Shown in pieces: positions 31,907 to 33,432 of a stretch of 33,432 nucleotides of DNA; within the stretch, counting starts at the first letter, position 1, and each line of letters starts with the position of its first letter. The translations under genes were made by a program, and so were the position numbers. Below the pieces are notes generated by a model. That model was not told the origin of the DNA and made no database searches. It saw nothing but the letters and a program-made list of their open reading frames with translations. Source of the DNA: an uncultured Oscillospiraceae bacterium (GTDB lineage: Bacteria; Bacillota; Clostridia; Oscillospirales; Oscillospiraceae); NCBI GenBank assembly GCA_900754515.1, contig CAAEDD010000175.1:1-33432 (forward strand), read 5' to 3'.

Positions 31907-33432
31907 TTGGCCTTTCCTGAAAACTTTATAAACGAGCTGGTGGAACGGAACGACATCGTGGATGTAGTGTCCTCGTATGTGCGCCTGAATAAAAAAAGCG
32001 GAGCGAATCTATTCGGCCTGTGTCCCTTCCACAGTGAAAAGACTCCTTCCTTTTCTGTGTCCCCGGACAAGCAGATATACCACTGCTTTGGCTGCGGAAA
32101 GGGAGGCGGAGTGATAAATTTCGTCATGGAGATAGAAAACCTCTCCTTCCCGGAGGCGGTGGAATTTCTGGCAAAGCGGGCGGGTCTGCCCATGCCGGAG
32201 GAGACCAATGACCGGGAGAGCCGCAGGAGAGAGCGCATGCTGGCTCTTAACAAGGCGGCAGCCCGCTTTTTCTACCAACAGCTGAGCACCCCTGCCGGGC
32301 AGACAGCATGCGACTACATGCGCAAAAGGAAGCTCAGCCCGGCTACGGCCAGAAGTTTCGGCCTGGGCTTTGCGCCGGACACCTGGAACAGTCTCACCGA
32401 CGCCATGAAGTCTCAGGGCTTTACGGAAAAAGAACTGGCAGATGCGGGGCTGGTGCGCCGTGGGAAAAGCGGCGGGGTATACGACACCTTTCGCAATAGG
32501 CTCATGTTTCCAGTCATTGATGTGCGGGGCAACGTGATAGGCTTCTCCGGGCGTATACTTGGCGATGGTGAACCGAAATATATGAACAGCCCGGAAACAC
32601 TTGTATTCAACAAAAGCCGTAACCTTTTCGCCCTGAATCTGGCTAAAAAATCAAAATGCGGATATATAATTCTATCAGAGGGAAATATAGACGTAGCCAG
32701 CCTGCATCAGGCGGGCTTTGACTCGGCAGTGGCCTCTCTTGGCACATCCCTGACGCCGGAGCAGGCAAGGCTGATCTCCCGCTACACAGACCAGGTCATC
32801 ATTGCCTACGACAATGACAACGCAGGAATAAAGGCTTCCCAGCGCGCCATCAGCATACTGGAAAAGCTGGATCTAAAGGTCAAGGTTCTGCGGTTGGAAG
32901 GCGCCAAGGACCCGGACGAGTTCATAAAGCTGAAAGGCCCCGAGGCCTTCCGCAAGCTTCTGGAGGGCTCGGAGAATCAGATAGATTACCGGCTCCGGGC
33001 GGTGACGGAGAAGTACGACCTCTCGGTGGACGAGGAAAAAGTGGCTTTTTTAAAAGAGGCTACAGAGCTGGTAGCAAGGCTCCCCGGAGCTGTAGAGCGC
33101 CAGGTCTACTCCATGCGGGTGGCCTCCATGGCAGGTGTTCCGGAAAATGTCGTTGCCGATGAAGCCCGACGCAGGAGGAAGCGTCTTCTTTCTTCGGCCA
33201 GGAAAACAGAAGACCGGGAACAGTCCCGCGTGGACAGGGCTCCCCCCAGCGGCAGCCGTCCCCTGAGGTATACGGATCCGGCTTCCGCTGCAGCGGAGGA
33301 GGGTGTAATACGGCTTTTGTATCTGGAACCCTCCCTTATAAGGGAGCCGTCCCTGCCGGTGCCGGAGGATTTTTCTCAGGAGAGTCTGGGGCATATCTAC
33401 TCGGCCATTCTGGAGAAACTCCGCCGGGGAGA
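31907..33432 (+). CDS. dnaG: DNA primase DnaG, truncated by the window end
   Basis: At least 508 residues, still open at the window end; a whole DnaG has about 600. It starts at TTG 31907 with GGAGGTGA seven bases upstream. The N-terminal zinc-binding domain has Cys39, His42, Cys60 and Cys63 (CPFHSEKTPSF, HCFGCGKGG). The TOPRIM catalytic core has Glu258 in SEGNIDVASLHQAGFD and Asp302/Asp304 in YDNDNAG. The region after about 450 (EEGVIRLLYLEPSL) begins the C-terminal helicase-interaction domain. It makes RNA primers at the fork. The weak TTG start may hold its level down. rpoD commonly follows in this group, outside the window. Confidence 0.95.
   Translation, partial: MAFPENFINELVERNDIVDVVSSYVRLNKKSGANLFGLCPFHSEKTPSFSVSPDKQIYHCFGCGKGGGVINFVMEIENLSFPEAVEFLAKRAGLPMPEETNDRESRRRERMLALNKAAARFFYQQLSTPAGQTACDYMRKRKLSPATARSFGLGFAPDTWNSLTDAMKSQGFTEKELADAGLVRRGKSGGVYDTFRNRLMFPVIDVRGNVIGFSGRILGDGEPKYMNSPETLVFNKSRNLFALNLAKKSKCGYIILSEGNIDVASLHQAGFDSAVASLGTSLTPEQARLISRYTDQVIIAYDNDNAGIKASQRAISILEKLDLKVKVLRLEGAKDPDEFIKLKGPEAFRKLLEGSENQIDYRLRAVTEKYDLSVDEEKVAFLKEATELVARLPGAVERQVYSMRVASMAGVPENVVADEARRRRKRLLSSARKTEDREQSRVDRAPPSGSRPLRYTDPASAAAEEGVIRLLYLEPSLIREPSLPVPEDFSQESLGHIYSAILEKLRRG

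Overview
The window reads as chromosomal DNA from a GC-rich member of the Clostridia, most likely an Oscillospiraceae-type gut anaerobe. This rests on a long pyruvate:ferredoxin oxidoreductase, a YlmC/YmxH-type sporulation protein, a YloU/YloV pair, a Firmicute-type heterodimeric ABC exporter with a MarR regulator, many lipoproteins with clear lipoboxes, AT-rich sigma-A promoters with 17-base spacers, and several GTG/TTG starts behind strong GGAGG sites. I see no rRNA, tRNA, CRISPR array, transposase or prophage gene, so this is ordinary chromosome rather than an island.

Layout. 1-4.1 kb: a phosphodiester-glycosidase-like secreted protein coupled to a tiny membrane protein (minus), a class I aminotransferase (plus), and a minus-strand pair of a Nif11-like small protein and a Pro/Thr-rich NlpC/P60 lipoprotein. 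4.2-7.3 kb: an SDR oxidoreductase and a large orphan solute-binding lipoprotein. 7.4-11.7 kb: a MarR-ABC-ABC operon with an operator-like palindrome over its start site. 11.7-12.7 kb: a Nudix hydrolase with a long structured leader. 12.7-15.6 kb: a response regulator, histidine kinase and HD-domain operon. 15.6-19.2 kb: nifJ, divergent from 19.5-21.6 kb, an Asp23/Gls24 protein plus a FakA/YloV-like protein. 21.7-26.4 kb (minus): a PnuC transporter, and an amino-acid-type ABC importer followed by an M20 amidohydrolase. 26.6-33.4 kb (plus): a ParB/Noc-like protein, a YlmC-like protein, an unknown lipoprotein, HflX, a YigZ-family protein, a dGTPase-like HD protein and DnaG, which runs off the window end.

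How genes work together. The importer plus M20 enzyme suggests uptake and intracellular cleavage of an amidated or acylated amino acid. The exporter pair has one catalytic and one degenerate ATP site, as in BmrCD/LmrCD-type pumps, and is probably derepressed through its MarR protein. The response regulator operon has PhoP-box-like repeats. The last block is housekeeping: chromosome segregation, ribosome rescue, dNTP control and replication priming.

Nothing here is an obvious new defence or biosynthetic system. The best candidates for undescribed biology are the RNA leaders (Nudix, pnuC, ylmC-like), the Nif11-like gene without any modification enzyme, and the solute-binding protein with a large N-terminal extra domain. 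No database search was run; all family calls come from motifs and recalled family features.
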